Assembly (NCBI GenBank): GCA_944390725.1
Contig: CALXQU010000003.1
Location: 62,001-126,000 of the forward strand
DNA length: 64,000 nucleotides
Direction of reading: 5' to 3'
Source: an uncultured Spirochaetaceae bacterium
Lineage (GTDB): Bacteria > Spirochaetota > Spirochaetia > Sphaerochaetales > Sphaerochaetaceae
The notes below the pieces were generated by a model. That model was not told the DNA's origin, ran no database searches, and saw only the letters and a list, made by a program, of their open reading frames with translations. How positions within the stretch are numbered: the stretch's first letter is position 1; every line of letters starts with the position of its first letter. Position numbers and translations under genes: made by a program. Positions 24,357 to 33,672 of this stretch are shown here, one piece after another.

Positions 24357-25009
24357 GCCGAAAGCATCCTCCATGTGCGTTCCGCCGTATCCTCCCCGAT
24401 AAGGCCGGAGAGGTATCCGTTCCAGGCTGCGAGCTCCCGTTCCTCCTCTGGCCCGGCCGGCATATCGGTCTCGGTGAGGAAGGGCAGGGCAAGCAGGTCC
24501 CTGAATCCCTTCGTCCTGGCGGCACGCCTCGATAATGATATCATGCCTCCCAGCGATAGGAAGCGCTCAGCCATGCCGGCAGATCCCGTGTATCCGTGGA
24601 TGACGAAGCGTCCGTATCCCTCGCTCCTGAGCGCCTCGTATACCATCCCGTCGGCACGCACGGCATGGATGACCGCGATCCTCCCGTATGAGCGCGCGAT
24701 GGCGAGCGCCTCGCGGAAGAGCGCCTCCTGCTCCCTGGGCTCCGGATAGCGCCGGTCGATGCCGATCTCCCCGATATGGAAGCCGTCAGCGGCTGCCTCC
24801 TCGAGCCTGGCAAGGGAGCGCTCATGGCCGAAGGGGAGCGCGCCCAGCGCCCTGTAGCGGTAGCCTTCCGCCGCCTTGCGCTCATCTGTCGAGGCCGTCG
24901 CCACGAAGGCGCATGATGACGGCATGCCGGGATGGGCATGCGCATCGAAGGGGAAGGGAAGCCCGGCACTGCCATGCAGGCCATCCATCTGTCTGCTTTC
25001 CATAGCCAT
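24347..25009 (-). CDS. TatD-family metal-dependent hydrolase
   Basis: TIM-barrel metallohydrolase of the TatD/YcfH nuclease family, 220 aa, shorter than the usual 255-265. Metal ligands: FDAHAHPGM (H24, H26), HIGEIGIDRRY (Glu), AVIHAVRADG (His), FVIHGYTGS (His) and LTETDMPAGPEEE (Asp). The ETDxP signature is kept. TatD proteins are 3'-5' exonucleases or D-aminoacyl-tRNA deacylases. Closely coupled to tcdA. Confidence 0.88.
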   Translation of the reverse strand: MAMESRQMDGLHGSAGLPFPFDAHAHPGMPSSCAFVATASTDERKAAEGYRYRALGALPFGHERSLARLEEAAADGFHIGEIGIDRRYPEPREQEALFREALAIARSYGRIAVIHAVRADGMVYEALRSEGYGRFVIHGYTGSAGMAERFLSLGGMISLSRRAARTKGFRDLLALPFLTETDMPAGPEEERELAAWNGYLSGLIGEDTAERTWRMLSAWL

Positions 25010-25047
25010 AGATGCGATTATAGGCTAATGAAACATCTTCTGCCATA

Positions 25048-25077
25048 TTGACTTGGAACGCCTTATGGTGGTAGCTT
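25048..25077 (+). promoter_or_regulatory. Promoter and leader of the rpsF operon
   Basis: TTGACT (25048-25053), 18-nt spacer, TAGCTT (25072-25077). The roughly 60-nt leader contains ATCCG...CGGAT (near 25101-25120) with inner CC/GG pairs, a small hairpin that could be an S6:S18 autoregulatory site as known upstream of many rpsF genes; this role is inferred only from position. AAGGAGG precedes the start. Confidence 0.5.
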
Positions 25078-25145
25078 GAATAGGCCTCTTTATCCGCCCG
25101 TATGGACGGATCGCGAGAGCTTACTCAAGACCACAAGGAGGAACC

Positions 25146-25433
25146 ATGATCCAGAATTATGAGTTCACAGTCATCTTCGATGCAGATGAAGAGAAGATGA
25201 AGGCAGGCTACGAGCTTGTCAAGTCGACCCTTGAGCGCTGCGGCGCAGAGATCACCAAGGAAGAGGATCTCGGCATAAGGGTGCTCGCCTATACGATCAA
25301 GAAGCAGGACAGAGGGCATTATGTCTACTTCGAGCTGAAGGCAGATACCTCCAAGATCGCGGAGATGAGCAATGTCTTCCAGCTTTCCACGCTTGTCCTG
25401 AAGTTCCTGTTCGTCAACCCGGAAAGGAAATAA
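25146..25433 (+). CDS. rpsF: 30S ribosomal protein S6
   Basis: Small-subunit platform protein that binds 16S rRNA together with S18. 95 aa, normal length, with NYEFTVIFDADEE at the start, GIRVLAYTIKKQDRGHYVYF and the C-terminal LVLKFLFVNPERK. AAGGAGG lies at ideal spacing. First gene of rpsF-ssb-rpsR-membrane protein-rplI-dnaB. Confidence 0.97.
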   Translation: MIQNYEFTVIFDADEEKMKAGYELVKSTLERCGAEITKEEDLGIRVLAYTIKKQDRGHYVYFELKADTSKIAEMSNVFQLSTLVLKFLFVNPERK

Positions 25434-25441
25434 GGCAATCT

Positions 25442-25912
25442 ATGGCTAGCGATATCAATGTGGTTGTCCTTGTCGGACGCCTCACGCGCAATGCAGAGCT
25501 CAGGTACCCGCAGAACGGCGGGACGCCGTCGCTGAGGTTCTCTGTCGCGGTCAACAGGTCAAGGCGCACTCCGGATGGCAGGTGGGAGGACGAGGCGAAT
25601 TTCTTCGACTGCGTCTATTTCACCAAGTCCGCCGAGTCGCTCAGCCAGTATCTGGAGAAAGGCCGCCAGATAGGTATCCAGGGAGAGCTCAGGCAGTCAA
25701 GATGGGAGGACCAGAACGGACAGTCCCGCAACAGGGTCGAGATCTTCGTCAGCTCCCTCAGCCTCGTTAGCCAGATGCAGGGAGGCCAGCAGCCAGCCCC
25801 TTCCAGGGCGCCGCAGGCCCCATCGAATTACGGTATGCCTCAGGGCAAGCCTGCCATGGAGCCGTCGGTTCCGGGGCCAGAGGCATTCCAGGATGACAAT
25901 ATCCCATTCTGA
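25442..25912 (+). CDS. ssb: Single-stranded DNA-binding protein
   Basis: Tetrameric OB-fold protein coating single-stranded DNA in replication and repair. 156 aa: VVVLVGRLTRNAELRYPQNG, SLRFSVAVNR, FFDCVYFTKSAESLSQYLEKG and QSRNRVEIFVSSL form the OB domain (1-108), followed by a Gln/Pro/Ala-rich linker and the acidic tip FQDDNIPF that recruits partners. The tip ends in PF as in functional SSBs. Placed between the S6 and S18 genes, as in most bacteria. Confidence 0.97.
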   Translation: MASDINVVVLVGRLTRNAELRYPQNGGTPSLRFSVAVNRSRRTPDGRWEDEANFFDCVYFTKSAESLSQYLEKGRQIGIQGELRQSRWEDQNGQSRNRVEIFVSSLSLVSQMQGGQQPAPSRAPQAPSNYGMPQGKPAMEPSVPGPEAFQDDNIPF

Positions 25913-25926
25913 TATAGGAGAATAAC

Positions 25927-26202
25927 ATGCACGAAGATAAGGATTTCGCTGAGAAGGATGCCCTCCGCGACAGGAAGGGCGGCATAAAGAAGCTCGGATT
26001 CAAGAAGAAGGTCTGCAAGTTCTGCCAGGGCGCTGCTCCGGCTGACTACAAGAACCCTGAGATGCTCCGCCGCTACATCACGGAGAGGGGCAAGATCATC
26101 CCTGCACGCATCACCGGCACCTGCGCAAAGCACCAGAGGGCGCTCAACAGGGAGATCAAGAGGGCCAGGGTCCTCGCTTACCTTCCGTTCGAGAAGAAGT
26201 GA
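25927..26202 (+). CDS. rpsR: 30S ribosomal protein S18 (zinc-type)
   Basis: Binds S6 and 16S rRNA in the platform. 91 aa with [25 protein letters not shown] and [20 protein letters not shown]. The CxxC plus C/H set is the zinc-binding (C+) form. An N-terminal acidic/basic extension of about 20 residues ([18 protein letters not shown]) is longer than in enterobacteria. Confidence 0.97.
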   Translation: MHEDKDFAEKDALRDRKGGIKKLGFKKKVCKFCQGAAPADYKNPEMLRRYITERGKIIPARITGTCAKHQRALNREIKRARVLAYLPFEKK

Positions 26203-26218
26203 GCGGAATAGCGGGAAG

Positions 26219-27181
26219 ATGGACGGGATGCTGAAGAAGGCAGGACTCTGCATCGCCGCGCTCGCGGCGGCTGCGCTGATGTCATCGCTGCCTTTCCTCT
26301 CATTCCTCTTCATCATCCCGATGCTCCTTTACGGAGCCAGGTACGGGAAGAACAGCGGAGCCGCTGCCATCGGACTGTATATGGTGCTTTCGCTTGCTGC
26401 GGATATCATCATGTACCTGCCTGATGGCCTGGGGCCCAAAGGCACGGCTGCAGCTGTCTTCATATCGCAGTATATTCCCCTGTCGCTGTCAGCGGCTGGG
26501 ATCATCTGGATGAAGACGGGGGGTTCAGGAAGGCTCATCCCTAGGCTTTCTGCCTGCATGGCGCCTTCCGCGCTCCTTGCCGTCATTGCCGGATACTTCA
26601 TCTCTACTGATAAGGCGCTCTTCGATTTCGTCTATTCGGCGTTCGGGGATGCGTTTGCCCAGCTGGCTGGCCCGCTGCTTGATGCCATGCTTCCCGGCGT
26701 GGAGGTATCTGCGCTTACCGCGCTCTTCCTCATCGCCTTCGCATCGCTCATGCTGCCGGCTGTCCTCTGCGGCGTCTGTGCAAGCTGCTTCGTATACGAG
26801 GCGGCCCTGCATTCAAGAGAAGGTGGGTGGGATGATATGGTCAGCGCCTACGACTATCCCCCGGACTATATCTGGGGCCTGATAGCATCGATGGCAGCAG
26901 TGCTCATCCTCCATCTTGTATCAGCACCCCTGCAGCTGGAGATAGCTGTGATGAATATCGCGGGCATCTGGGGCATCTTCTATGCGATACAGGGCTTCAC
27001 CGTGATCGCATACCGCCTCAGGCGGAGGAATAGGGCAGTGAGGACGACGACCATCCTCTCCGTGCTTATCCTTCTCTTCTTCGTGTTCCCGGGAATAAAC
27101 ATAATCTTGCTCCTCGGGCTGCCTTTGCTTGGTGCCCTGGAGTGCTTCTTCGACCTGAAGAAGAAAGGAGTCGATCGATGA
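26219..27181 (+). CDS. DUF2232-like integral membrane protein
   Basis: A 320-aa protein with about eight hydrophobic segments (for example residues 8-40, 45-65, 75-95, 105-125, 165-190, 220-240, 245-265, 285-315). Its place between rpsR and rplI is the standard position of the DUF2232/YybS membrane family, whose role is unknown. No catalytic motif is visible. Its last 4 nt overlap rplI. Confidence 0.75.
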   Translation: MDGMLKKAGLCIAALAAAALMSSLPFLSFLFIIPMLLYGARYGKNSGAAAIGLYMVLSLAADIIMYLPDGLGPKGTAAAVFISQYIPLSLSAAGIIWMKTGGSGRLIPRLSACMAPSALLAVIAGYFISTDKALFDFVYSAFGDAFAQLAGPLLDAMLPGVEVSALTALFLIAFASLMLPAVLCGVCASCFVYEAALHSREGGWDDMVSAYDYPPDYIWGLIASMAAVLILHLVSAPLQLEIAVMNIAGIWGIFYAIQGFTVIAYRLRRRNRAVRTTTILSVLILLFFVFPGINIILLLGLPLLGALECFFDLKKKGVDR

Positions 27182-27786
27182 AGATCATTCTCAACCAGGA
27201 TGTCGTACATCTCGGAGAAGAGGGCGATGTCGTAGAGGTAAAGGACGGATACGCAAGGAACTACCTCCTCCCTACCGGCACAGCCGTAATCTACAACAAG
27301 GCCAATGCTGCGCTTTTCAAGTCAAGGGCTGCCGCCATTGAGCAGAAGAAGGTGGAGAAGAGGGCACAGTCCGCTTCCATGAAGGAGAAGCTCGACAACG
27401 TGGTCCTTTACATCACGGTCCCTGCAGGCGAGTCCGGCAAGCTCTTCGGCTCTGTCACGTCCGTCATGGTCCAGGCTGAGCTCCAGAAGCTCGGATTCGA
27501 GATCGAGAGGAAGAAGATCGAGGTCGCTACGCATGCCATCAAGATGACTGGCACGTACACTGTCATCGTGCACCTCTACGAGAACGAGTCTTCCCATGTC
27601 AAGCTTGTCGTCCAGTCCGAGGCTGAGAGGCTTGCTGCAATCAGGAAGGCGGAGGAAGAGGCCAAGGCAAAGGCCGAAGCTGAAGCGAAGGCTGCTGAGG
27701 AAGCTGCCGCTGCTGCGGAGCCTGTAGCCGAGGAAGCTGCAGCCGAGGAGCCTGCTGCTGAGGAAGCTCCTGCAGACCAGCAGTGA
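27178..27786 (+). CDS. rplI: 50S ribosomal protein L9 with extended C terminus
   Basis: Binds 23S rRNA and helps keep reading frame. The family core is residues 1-150: MKIILNQDVVHLGEEGDVVE, VKDGYARNYLLPTG, and the C-domain GKLFGSVTSVMVQAEL, ATHAIKMTGTYTVIVHLYE. Residues after about 155 form a low-complexity tail of Ala, Glu and Lys (roughly 48 residues) not found in the standard 150-aa protein. The Met at 27178 overlaps the upstream stop (ATGA). Confidence 0.96.
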   Translation: MKIILNQDVVHLGEEGDVVEVKDGYARNYLLPTGTAVIYNKANAALFKSRAAAIEQKKVEKRAQSASMKEKLDNVVLYITVPAGESGKLFGSVTSVMVQAELQKLGFEIERKKIEVATHAIKMTGTYTVIVHLYENESSHVKLVVQSEAERLAAIRKAEEEAKAKAEAEAKAAEEAAAAAEPVAEEAAAEEPAAEEAPADQQ

Positions 27787-29174
27787 AGACCGCACCGCAT
27801 AACGATGATGCCGAGAGGGCTCTTCTCGGCGCCATCCTTATGAACGAGGAAGCATTCGACAATGTATCGCAGATTGTCAGTGCTTCCGATTTCTATCATC
27901 CTGCCAATGGCGTCATATTCACCGCCATCTCGCAGATGAAGCAGACGACAGGATTCGCTGTCGATATCATCACGCTGACTGATTACCTGTCGAAGAACGG
28001 GGAGCTGGAGAAGGCTGGGGGACTCGGCTATGTATCGCAGCTCACGGAATCAGATGCGATCTACTCCAACGCGGAGAACTATGCCAGGATCATCAAGGAG
28101 GATTCCATAAGGCGCTCGATCATCGGGCTGTCCTCGAATCTCGGCGACCTGGCAACCGATCCGCGGGAGAATGTATACAGCGTCCTTGACCATGGCGAGA
28201 CGATGCTGATGAATCTCTCCAAGAACGGCTCGGTGGACGCGAAAAGCTATTTCATCGGCAATACGGTCAATGACATCATCGCCAGGATACAGTCCAAGCT
28301 CGAGGGTACCTTCAAGGAAGATACGATCGAGACTGGCTTCACGTACCTCGACAAGATGACGAACGGCGGCTTCCGCCCGGAGGACTATATCGTGCTCGCA
28401 GCACGTCCTTCCATAGGCAAGACGGCCTTCGCCGTATCCCTCTGCCGCAATATGGTCGCCAATGACGTCAGGGTCGCGTTCTTCTCGCTGGAGATGCCTG
28501 CCTCGGCAATCACGGTCAGGCTCCTGGCGAACATCTCCAGGATCGCCACAACCAAGATCATGAATGCCGACTTCACAGGCGGAGAGCTCGCGCGCGTCAT
28601 GGATGCAGCCAACAGGCTCTACAGCAAGAAGCTCTTCATAGTCGATGTGCCGAACATAAGCCTGGGAGACCTGAGGGCCAAGGCAAGGTCGATGAAGAGG
28701 GACCATGATATCCAGTGCATCATGATCGATTACATCGGCCTCATCGACCCGGGGCTTGATTCCCGCGTGCCTCGCCATGAGGTCATCGCCACTGTCTCCA
28801 AATCGCTCAAGCAGCTTGCCAGGGAGCTGAAGGTCCCCATCGTCGTCCTCTGCCAGGTATCCAGGGACAGCGAGGAGAAGACGCCTATCCTCTCCAACCT
28901 GAGGGATTCCGGCTCGATAGAGCAGGATGCCGACCTCGTCATGTTCCTCCACAGGAAGAGGAGCCTCTCGCCTGAGGAGCTTGAGAAGAACTCGAAGGAC
29001 AGCGAGGGAAAGCCCACGCTGCAGTCTACCAAGGTCATCATCGCCAAGCAGAGGAACGGCGAGACAGGTGAGTTCCTTGTCGGCTACAACAGGTCCATCA
29101 CGGCATTCGAGAATGTCGATAACAGCACTGCCGTATTCTTCGAGCCCACCCCTCCGGAAAAGAGGAAATCCTGA
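27783..29174 (+). CDS. dnaB: Replicative DNA helicase DnaB
   Basis: Hexameric 5'-3' helicase that opens the replication fork. 463 aa starting at a GTG that overlaps the rplI stop (GTGA). N-terminal primase-interacting domain (DAERALLGAILMNEEAFD), then the RecA-like motor: Walker A AARPSIGKTAFAVSLC (near residue 206; usual Met is Ile), AFFSLEMPASAI, Walker B IDYIGLID near 320, QVSRDSEEKTPILSNLRDSG and VMFLHRKR. No intein. Confidence 0.96.
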   Translation: MKTAPHNDDAERALLGAILMNEEAFDNVSQIVSASDFYHPANGVIFTAISQMKQTTGFAVDIITLTDYLSKNGELEKAGGLGYVSQLTESDAIYSNAENYARIIKEDSIRRSIIGLSSNLGDLATDPRENVYSVLDHGETMLMNLSKNGSVDAKSYFIGNTVNDIIARIQSKLEGTFKEDTIETGFTYLDKMTNGGFRPEDYIVLAARPSIGKTAFAVSLCRNMVANDVRVAFFSLEMPASAITVRLLANISRIATTKIMNADFTGGELARVMDAANRLYSKKLFIVDVPNISLGDLRAKARSMKRDHDIQCIMIDYIGLIDPGLDSRVPRHEVIATVSKSLKQLARELKVPIVVLCQVSRDSEEKTPILSNLRDSGSIEQDADLVMFLHRKRSLSPEELEKNSKDSEGKPTLQSTKVIIAKQRNGETGEFLVGYNRSITAFENVDNSTAVFFEPTPPEKRKS

Positions 29175-29180
29175 TTGCCT

Positions 29181-29204
29181 GGCGGCCTCAATCCATTGGC
29201 CGCC
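29181..29204. terminator. Hairpin between convergent dnaB and rseP operons
   Basis: GGCGGCC pairs with GGCCGCC around a 10-nt loop. No T-run follows on either strand, so it is a weak or factor-assisted bidirectional terminator at best. Confidence 0.45.
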
Positions 29205-29220
29205 GGCATCCACCCGCCTA

Positions 29221-30534
29221 TCACGTAAGGAAGTACGCCTTGATATCCAGCGAGTACATCATGGCCATTATCGCAAGCGCCATGGCCAGGCCGATGAGCT
29301 GCAGCACCACATATGCCCTGGGGGAAAGGCTCCTGCGGCGTATCATCTCTGCCAGTGATATCAGCATCTGCCCGCCATCGAATGTGGGGATGGGAAGCAT
29401 GTTCCCCACGGAGATTGATACGGAGACGATGGCGAAGAGGAGCAGGAGCGACCTGATGCCGCTTGCCGCGCTGTCATCGAAGGCGAGCACTGTGATGCTG
29501 CCTATGCTCTCTGCCGCCTTAACAGGCCCTGTCAGCACGGCAAGGGCATCCTGCAGATGGAAGGTGACGAATGCACCCAGCGCCTGCAGCGCGGATACCG
29601 ACATCTCTGCGCTGCGCCTTATGCCGTAGGAAAGGGGATTGACCGAATCGCTGTAGACCCGTATACCGCTTTTCCACGCAAAGGGCAGGTTCCCGTTATG
29701 GATGATGCGCTTCATCGTCTCCCCATCCCGTTCTATGACCATCACGAAGTCGCTGTCGGTGACGGAGTAGACATCAAGGGTCGAACGCACTTCCTGGCCG
29801 CCAGCCTCCACTATCCTGTCGCCTTCCTGGAAGTCCGGTGAGATGCTCCTGCCGACTACCGGTGCCTGCAGGCAGGTGATGCCGAATGATGCGGAGCCAT
29901 TGATGGAAAGCGGCTCAAGCACAGTCATGGCTTCCTCGCCGCCGCGCAGGACAACGGCATCTATGCGCTCTCCCTGATGCTCCTCCAGGTATGCCTCGGC
30001 ATCCTGCCAGTCAGCGAAACGCGAATCTCCAGCTGACAGCAGCAGGTCCCCGTATTCGATGCCTGGCTGCCGGGGAGCCTCTCCGAAGAGCCCTGGGTAG
30101 AGGCTTATCGGGGTGATGTATGCGGGATCGGAGAGCCTGTTGACGGGAATCATCGATGATATCGAGAGTATGAGGGCTGCAGCCAGGAAATTGGCCAGGG
30201 GACCGGCAAGGTAGATGAGGAAGCGCCTGGACGGGCGTACGGCGAAGTAGGAGCCTTCCTCAGCGACATCCAGCGATGAGGCATTGTCCCTCAGGGCCTT
30301 CGTAAGGTCGATTGATCCCTTCATGCGGCAGTACCCGCCGAATGGGATTGCGGAGATCCTGTATTCGGTCTTCCTGCCACGATAGGAAAGCAGCCTGGGG
30401 CCGAAGCCGTAGGAGAACACTTCGACATCGACATGGAAGATCCTTGCGGCGGCGAAATGGCCCAGCTCATGCACGAATATGACAAGCCCGATGCCCAGGA
30501 GGCCGATGATGAGGAATATCAGGGTCTGGAGCAT
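29221..30534 (-). CDS. rseP: Site-2 protease RseP (M50 zinc metalloprotease)
   Basis: Inner-membrane intramembrane protease that cleaves anti-sigma factors or signal-peptide remnants. 437 aa: TM1 holds the zinc site VHELGHFAAA (H22, E23, H26); two PDZ-like domains lie between about residues 115 and 290; the third zinc ligand is the Asp in LPIPTFDGGQML (near residue 375), followed by the last TM. It is the last gene of the rpsB-tsf-frr-uppS-cdsA-dxr-rseP run, a common order. It overlaps dxr by 16 nt. Confidence 0.93.
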   Translation of the reverse strand: MLQTLIFLIIGLLGIGLVIFVHELGHFAAARIFHVDVEVFSYGFGPRLLSYRGRKTEYRISAIPFGGYCRMKGSIDLTKALRDNASSLDVAEEGSYFAVRPSRRFLIYLAGPLANFLAAALILSISSMIPVNRLSDPAYITPISLYPGLFGEAPRQPGIEYGDLLLSAGDSRFADWQDAEAYLEEHQGERIDAVVLRGGEEAMTVLEPLSINGSASFGITCLQAPVVGRSISPDFQEGDRIVEAGGQEVRSTLDVYSVTDSDFVMVIERDGETMKRIIHNGNLPFAWKSGIRVYSDSVNPLSYGIRRSAEMSVSALQALGAFVTFHLQDALAVLTGPVKAAESIGSITVLAFDDSAASGIRSLLLLFAIVSVSISVGNMLPIPTFDGGQMLISLAEMIRRRSLSPRAYVVLQLIGLAMALAIMAMMYSLDIKAYFLT

Positions 30535-31589
30535 ATGCCCTCTGCGATTGACTTCGCCCTGCCGGCTTCCTCGAGTATGCCGTCAACCGAGTCCGGCAAT
30601 GAGGCAGGGCATCCTTCCATGGTCCTGGCGACGACCGACGGTATGTCCATGAATCCTATCCTGCCATCAAGGAAGGCCTCCGCTGCCGCCTCGTCAGCCG
30701 CGCAGTAGTAGATCGATGCGGAGCCCTTCATCTCCAGCGCCCTGTATGCAAGGCCGAGCATGGGGAAATGCACGGCATCAGGGGAGGAGAAGGTAAGCGT
30801 AAGGTCCTTCAGCGACAGGGGTGCCACTGCCTGGCGGCTGAGGTCCGGCTCGATTGCCATGGCAATCGGCAATGTCATGTCAGGGGGAGAGAGGAGGGCA
30901 TACACGGCGCCGTCTGCGGTCCTTATGGCCGAATGGACGATGGACTGCCTGTGGATGACGACCTCGATCCTGCCTGCATCGATCGAGAAGAGATGGGATG
31001 CCTCTATCACCTCAAGGCCCTTGTTCGCTAGCGTTGCGCTGTCTATCGTTATCTTCCTCCCCATCTTCCAGGTAGGGTGGCGGAGCGCTTCCGCGGCTGT
31101 CACGCCTGCAAGGTCCTCCCTGCCATAGAAGGGGCCTCCGGATGCCGTCAGTATGATGCTGTCCGCCCTCCGTCCCTTGAGGAGGTGGTATATCGCGCTA
31201 TGCTCGCTGTCCACGGGGATGATGCGCACGCCGCGTTCCCTGGCCTTGTTCATGATGAGAGAGCCTCCGAGGACGATGGATTCCTTGTTCGCAAGCGCGA
31301 TGTCGATGCCGCAGCCGATGAGGATGTCCGTATAGATGAGGCCAGCTGTCCCCGAGACGCCGTTCAGCGCGATGGACGGGGATACTCCCCTTATGAATTC
31401 AGCGATCTCATCCCTTGTCTTCCCGCGCGCATTGAAGGCAGGGCAGGAGAATTCATCCGCCAGGGATGATAGGTCCGAGGAGTAGGAAACAAGTCCGGCG
31501 ATACGGCCCCTGATGATGCCTTTCCTTGCCGCATCAAGGGCTGTGGTGCCTATGGAGCCTGTCGCCCCGAGGATCAGTATATCGTCCAT
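30519..31589 (-). CDS. dxr: 1-deoxy-D-xylulose 5-phosphate reductoisomerase
   Basis: NADPH-dependent first committed enzyme of the MEP isoprenoid pathway. 356 aa, slightly shorter than the usual 380-400. NADPH loop ILGATGSIGTTALD (residues 6-18), ALANKESIVLGG, PVDSEHSAI with metal-binding Asp and Glu, ILTASGGPFYGR, MGRKITIDSATLANKG and HRQSIVHSA are all present. It feeds the undecaprenyl diphosphate made by uppS in the same operon. Confidence 0.96.
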   Translation of the reverse strand: MDDILILGATGSIGTTALDAARKGIIRGRIAGLVSYSSDLSSLADEFSCPAFNARGKTRDEIAEFIRGVSPSIALNGVSGTAGLIYTDILIGCGIDIALANKESIVLGGSLIMNKARERGVRIIPVDSEHSAIYHLLKGRRADSIILTASGGPFYGREDLAGVTAAEALRHPTWKMGRKITIDSATLANKGLEVIEASHLFSIDAGRIEVVIHRQSIVHSAIRTADGAVYALLSPPDMTLPIAMAIEPDLSRQAVAPLSLKDLTLTFSSPDAVHFPMLGLAYRALEMKGSASIYYCAADEAAAEAFLDGRIGFMDIPSVVARTMEGCPASLPDSVDGILEEAGRAKSIAEGICSRP

Positions 31590-32434
31590 ATGCCGACGGA
31601 AACCACCATCAACGCGGTATATACGGGAGCCGCCATCACGATTGAGTCGATGGAATCGAGCACCCCGCCGCGGCCCATCACGATCGTGCCTGAATCCTTG
31701 ACCGCAGCCGAGCGCTTGAAGGAGGATTCTATGAGGTCGCCGATAGTGCCTGCGATGCCTGTGAGCATGCCGATCAGGAAGCCTGCAGGCACGCTGAAGG
31801 TGAAGACATCGGGAGCGGCATAGGCGACAAGGGCCGTGAGGATCCCGGGCGTGAGCACGCCGCCGATGAATCCCGCGATGGATTTGTTCGGACTGACCTT
31901 GACGATGCCCTTGTTGCCCCTTCCCAGCAGCATGCCGAAGATGAATGCGAACGTATCGGAGGAGAATACGATGAGGAAGAAGAGCAGTATGAACCAGTGC
32001 GGGTAGGGGAAGAACGCCAGACGGATGATGAAGGAGGCGAAGAGGCCAGGGTAGATGATATTCATCACTGCCTTGGCATTCCTCTCCCAGGTCTTGGCGA
32101 ATCCGTCATGGGCACCGGTGAATACCTCTGCGGCGAATGTCAGCCCGCAGAGCGTGATAAGCGTATAGAATGTCAGCTCCGTTTCCGGCAGGAACCTGAA
32201 CTGGAGGTACTGCGCAAGCGGGAGCAGGAAGCCTGAGTAGGCAAGCGGCGAGAGGCGCTCCCCATCCTTGGAGAGAAGGCCATGCATCTCCTGCGACCCG
32301 AGGAAGCAGATGGCGCAGATAGCAAGGCAGAATGCCAGATGGTGCTGGTATGGAAGCAGGAGCACGAGGATAAGGATAGCCGGCACGAGGATCAGCGCCA
32401 TGATGACCCTCTTCTTGAATGACGATGAGATCAT
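31574..32434 (-). CDS. cdsA: Phosphatidate cytidylyltransferase
   Basis: Inner-membrane enzyme making CDP-diacylglycerol from CTP and phosphatidate. 286 aa with about eight TM segments and the family signature at the C terminus: KVSPNKSIAGFIGGVLTPG and IGDLIESSFKRSAAVKDSG, then LDSIDSIVMAAPV with the metal-binding Asp. Overlaps uppS by 4 nt and dxr by 16 nt. Confidence 0.95.
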   Translation of the reverse strand: MISSSFKKRVIMALILVPAILILVLLLPYQHHLAFCLAICAICFLGSQEMHGLLSKDGERLSPLAYSGFLLPLAQYLQFRFLPETELTFYTLITLCGLTFAAEVFTGAHDGFAKTWERNAKAVMNIIYPGLFASFIIRLAFFPYPHWFILLFFLIVFSSDTFAFIFGMLLGRGNKGIVKVSPNKSIAGFIGGVLTPGILTALVAYAAPDVFTFSVPAGFLIGMLTGIAGTIGDLIESSFKRSAAVKDSGTIVMGRGGVLDSIDSIVMAAPVYTALMVVSVGIWTIY

Positions 32435-33108
32435 AAGCCTCCGAATCTGCGGTTCCTAGCCTGGTAGTCCGCAATGACGGTATCCATCATCTCAGGATTC
32501 CAATCGGGCCAGAGTGTATCATAAAAACCGATTTCTGCATAGCTGGAAAGGTAGAGCATGAATCCCGAGAGGCGCTTCTCCCCGCCCGGGCGGATGATGA
32601 AGTCAGGAGGGGGTACCTCCGGATTGTCCAGATGCATCCTGAGCGTCTCCTCCGTGATTCCGGAGCCATCGGCAACGGCCTTCCTTGCTGCCCTGACGAT
32701 CTCGTCGACGCCGCCGTAGTTGATTGCCGCCTGGACGGTGATCCCGCTGTTCCTGGCTGTCCTGGCCACAAGGGAATCGATGCTCCTGAGCACTGGCTGG
32801 GGAAGGCCTTCCCGCGAGCCGAGATGGAGGATGCGGCAGCCAATCCTGTCGATGGCATCGAGATAGTGTGCCGGGATATCGGAGAAAAGGCCCATGAGGA
32901 ACCCGACTTCCTTCCTGGGCCTTTTCCAGTTCTCCGTGGAGAAGCAGTAGAGCGTCATGTACCTGATGCCCCTTGCGGAAGCGGCCTCGACCATCCTCAG
33001 GGCAGCCAATGCCCCTGCCTTATGGCCTTCATGGCGCGGAAGCCCGCGCTCCTCGGCCCATCTGCCGTTGCCATCCATGATGATGGCAAGATGATCGAGG
33101 CTATGCAT
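32431..33108 (-). CDS. uppS: Undecaprenyl diphosphate synthase
   Basis: Cis-prenyltransferase that builds the C55 lipid carrier for peptidoglycan and surface glycans. 225 aa. Motifs: LAIIMDGNGRWAEERG with the catalytic Asp12, HEGHKAGA, TLYCFSTENWKRP, AINYGGVDEIVRA, and PDFIIRPGGEKRLSGFMLY. The usual RTSGE is RPGGEKRLS. Starts in a TGATG junction with frr. Confidence 0.95.
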   Translation of the reverse strand: MHSLDHLAIIMDGNGRWAEERGLPRHEGHKAGALAALRMVEAASARGIRYMTLYCFSTENWKRPRKEVGFLMGLFSDIPAHYLDAIDRIGCRILHLGSREGLPQPVLRSIDSLVARTARNSGITVQAAINYGGVDEIVRAARKAVADGSGITEETLRMHLDNPEVPPPDFIIRPGGEKRLSGFMLYLSSYAEIGFYDTLWPDWNPEMMDTVIADYQARNRRFGGL

Positions 33109-33662
33109 CAGATCTCCATGATCTCCTTTTCCTTGGCTTCGGCGATCCTGCCGATTTCCGCAATCGCATTGTCTGTCAGCTTCTGGATCTTCGTTTCGCC
33201 TTCCTTCTGCTGGTCCTCGCTGATCTCGCCGCCCTTCTGGAGCTTCTTCAGCTCATCCATGGCATCGCGGCGGATGTTGCGGACTGCGACGCGCGCATTC
33301 TCTGCGGTTGCCTTGGCGCTCTTGGCAAGCTCCTTTCTCCTGTCCTCGGTGAGGGGAGGGAACGCTACCCTGATGAGCTTGCCGTCATTGTTCGGATTGA
33401 GGCCGAGCTCTGATTTCTGGATAGCCTTCTCGATTGCCGGGAGCACCGTCTTGTCCCATGGCTGGATGACTACGAGCCTTGCCTCAGGCACGCTTATCGA
33501 AGCGACCTGGGAGAGGGGAGTCTCCGCGCCATAGTAATCGACCTTGATCTTGTCGAAGAGCGATGCGGATGCCCTGCCGGTCCTCAGTGATGCGAACTCG
33601 GCAGAAAGGGCTTCCGTACTCTTCTTCATCTTGCTTTCCGCGCTGTTGAGTACGTTCTGCAT
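33108..33662 (-). CDS. frr: Ribosome recycling factor
   Basis: Splits post-termination ribosomes with EF-G. 184 aa: ALSAEFASLRTGRASASLFD, VDYYGAETPLSQVASISV, LVVIQPWDKTVLPAIEKAI, IRVAFPPLTEDRRKELAK and VAVRNIRRDAMDELKKLQKG. Ten bases separate it from tsf; AGGAGG precedes the start. Confidence 0.97.
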   Translation of the reverse strand: MQNVLNSAESKMKKSTEALSAEFASLRTGRASASLFDKIKVDYYGAETPLSQVASISVPEARLVVIQPWDKTVLPAIEKAIQKSELGLNPNNDGKLIRVAFPPLTEDRRKELAKSAKATAENARVAVRNIRRDAMDELKKLQKGGEISEDQQKEGETKIQKLTDNAIAEIGRIAEAKEKEIMEI

Positions 33663-33672
33663 CGGGGCCTCC

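Noticed and set aside
28050..29213. A 387-codon open frame opposite dnaB
   Set aside because: Same cause as above; the sequence is low in recognisable motifs and dnaB is certain.
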